Shown here piece by piece: positions 6,775 to 6,888 of a stretch of 6,888 nucleotides of DNA. The stretch lies in NCBI GenBank assembly GCA_043811795.1, contig JBDRMV010000152.1:1-6888 (forward strand), written 5' to 3'. Position 1 is the stretch's first letter; every line of letters begins with the position of its first letter. Below the pieces are notes generated by a model. The model was not told the origin of the DNA. It saw only the letters and a program-made list of their open reading frames with translations, and did not search any database. A program made the position numbers and the translations under genes. The DNA comes from JBDRMV01 sp043811795. GTDB taxonomy: Bacteria; CG03.

Positions 6775-6833
6775 CGTTAAATCATCTAAAATCTAACCCA
6801 AGGCAAAGCCGTTAAATCATTAAAAACCTAACC
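6775..6833. repeat. Two direct 24-bp repeats upstream of the promoter, possible operator pair
   Basis: Copies at 6775-6798 and 6810-6833 match at 21 of 24 positions (CGTTAAATCAT, then a variable 7 nt, then CTAACC) and are 35 bp apart from start to start. Each holds a 13-bp imperfect dyad, TTAAATCATCTAA (6777-6789) and TTAAATCATTAAA (6812-6824), of the T-N11-A form often bound by LysR-type regulators. Relative to the predicted start at 6732 the dyads centre near -51 and -86, typical of activator sites. The repeat is seen directly; binding by a regulator, for example an IlvY-like protein, is only inferred. Confidence 0.55.
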
Positions 6834-6835
6834 GA

Positions 6836-6858
6836 AGCAGAATATCTGCTGTGGCAGA
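6836..6858. other. Overlapping small inverted repeats upstream of the direct repeats
   Basis: On the plus strand GCAGA (6837-6841), TCTGC (6845-6849) and GCAGA (6854-6858) follow one another. The middle block can pair with either neighbour, giving AGCAGA-ATA-TCTGCT or TCTGC-TGTG-GCAGA, two mutually exclusive short hairpins. No T-run follows on either strand, so neither looks like an intrinsic terminator. The remaining bases to 6888 show no recognisable gene. Confidence 0.35.
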
Positions 6859-6888
6859 AGAGTTAAAATAACCTCCGGCAATAAAAGC

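Noticed and set aside
6836..6850. AGCAGA-ATA-TCTGCT hairpin as an intrinsic terminator of an upstream gene
   Set aside because: The stem is only 6 bp and no T-run follows directly on either strand.
6820..6888. Open frame on the minus strand entering from the window edge and stopping at 6820, possibly the 3' end of an upstream gene
   Set aside because: Only 22 codons, not recognisable as IlvN, IlvB or IlvD. A second frame is also open for 19 codons (stop at 6828), and the frame runs into the direct repeat, so coding cannot be supported.
6715..6888. T-box or branched-chain leader-peptide attenuator upstream of ilvC
   Set aside because: No T-box consensus, no run of Leu, Val or Ile codons in a small ORF, and only about 30 nt between the predicted transcription start and ilvC.

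Overview
The window holds one compact bacterial operon. All seven genes are on the minus strand and read from right to left: ilvC, psd, pssA, leuA, leuC, leuD, leuB. It covers ketol-acid reductoisomerase, all four dedicated enzymes of leucine synthesis, and between them the two enzymes that turn CDP-diacylglycerol into phosphatidylethanolamine. No tRNA, rRNA, insertion sequence, CRISPR array or phage gene is visible, and no stretch longer than about 190 bases lacks a gene.

The host is a bacterium that makes phosphatidylethanolamine, so a diderm envelope is likely. The ilvC-psd-pssA-leu order is, as I recall it, typical of Deltaproteobacteria such as Geobacter and related anaerobic lineages. 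The isomerase is the short two-subunit type shared with archaea, and the LeuB belongs to an unusual subgroup. An uncultivated phylum near Omnitrophota, Elusimicrobiota or Planctomycetota would fit, but this is a weak guess.

Layout: positions 6715-6888 form the control region, with a pair of 24-bp direct repeats, a possible promoter with an extended -10 element, and a strong ribosome binding site before ilvC. ilvC is followed 10 nt later by psd. psd overlaps pssA, pssA overlaps leuA (ATGA), leuA is separated from leuC by 36 nt, leuC overlaps leuD (GTGA) and leuD overlaps leuB by 14 nt. leuB ends at position 2, so any terminator lies outside the window.

The gene content is orthodox; the points of interest are in the details. 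LeuB carries a Lys-Tyr pair where NAD-dependent isopropylmalate dehydrogenases have Asp-Ile, which resembles NADP-dependent isocitrate dehydrogenase. IlvC has a glutamate and no arginine in its cofactor loop, which suggests NADH use. Together they hint at a reversed cofactor pattern in the leucine branch. Psd has Ser in place of the usual Asp of its SPADG motif, a residue tied to self-processing. I found no evidence for a wholly new system.
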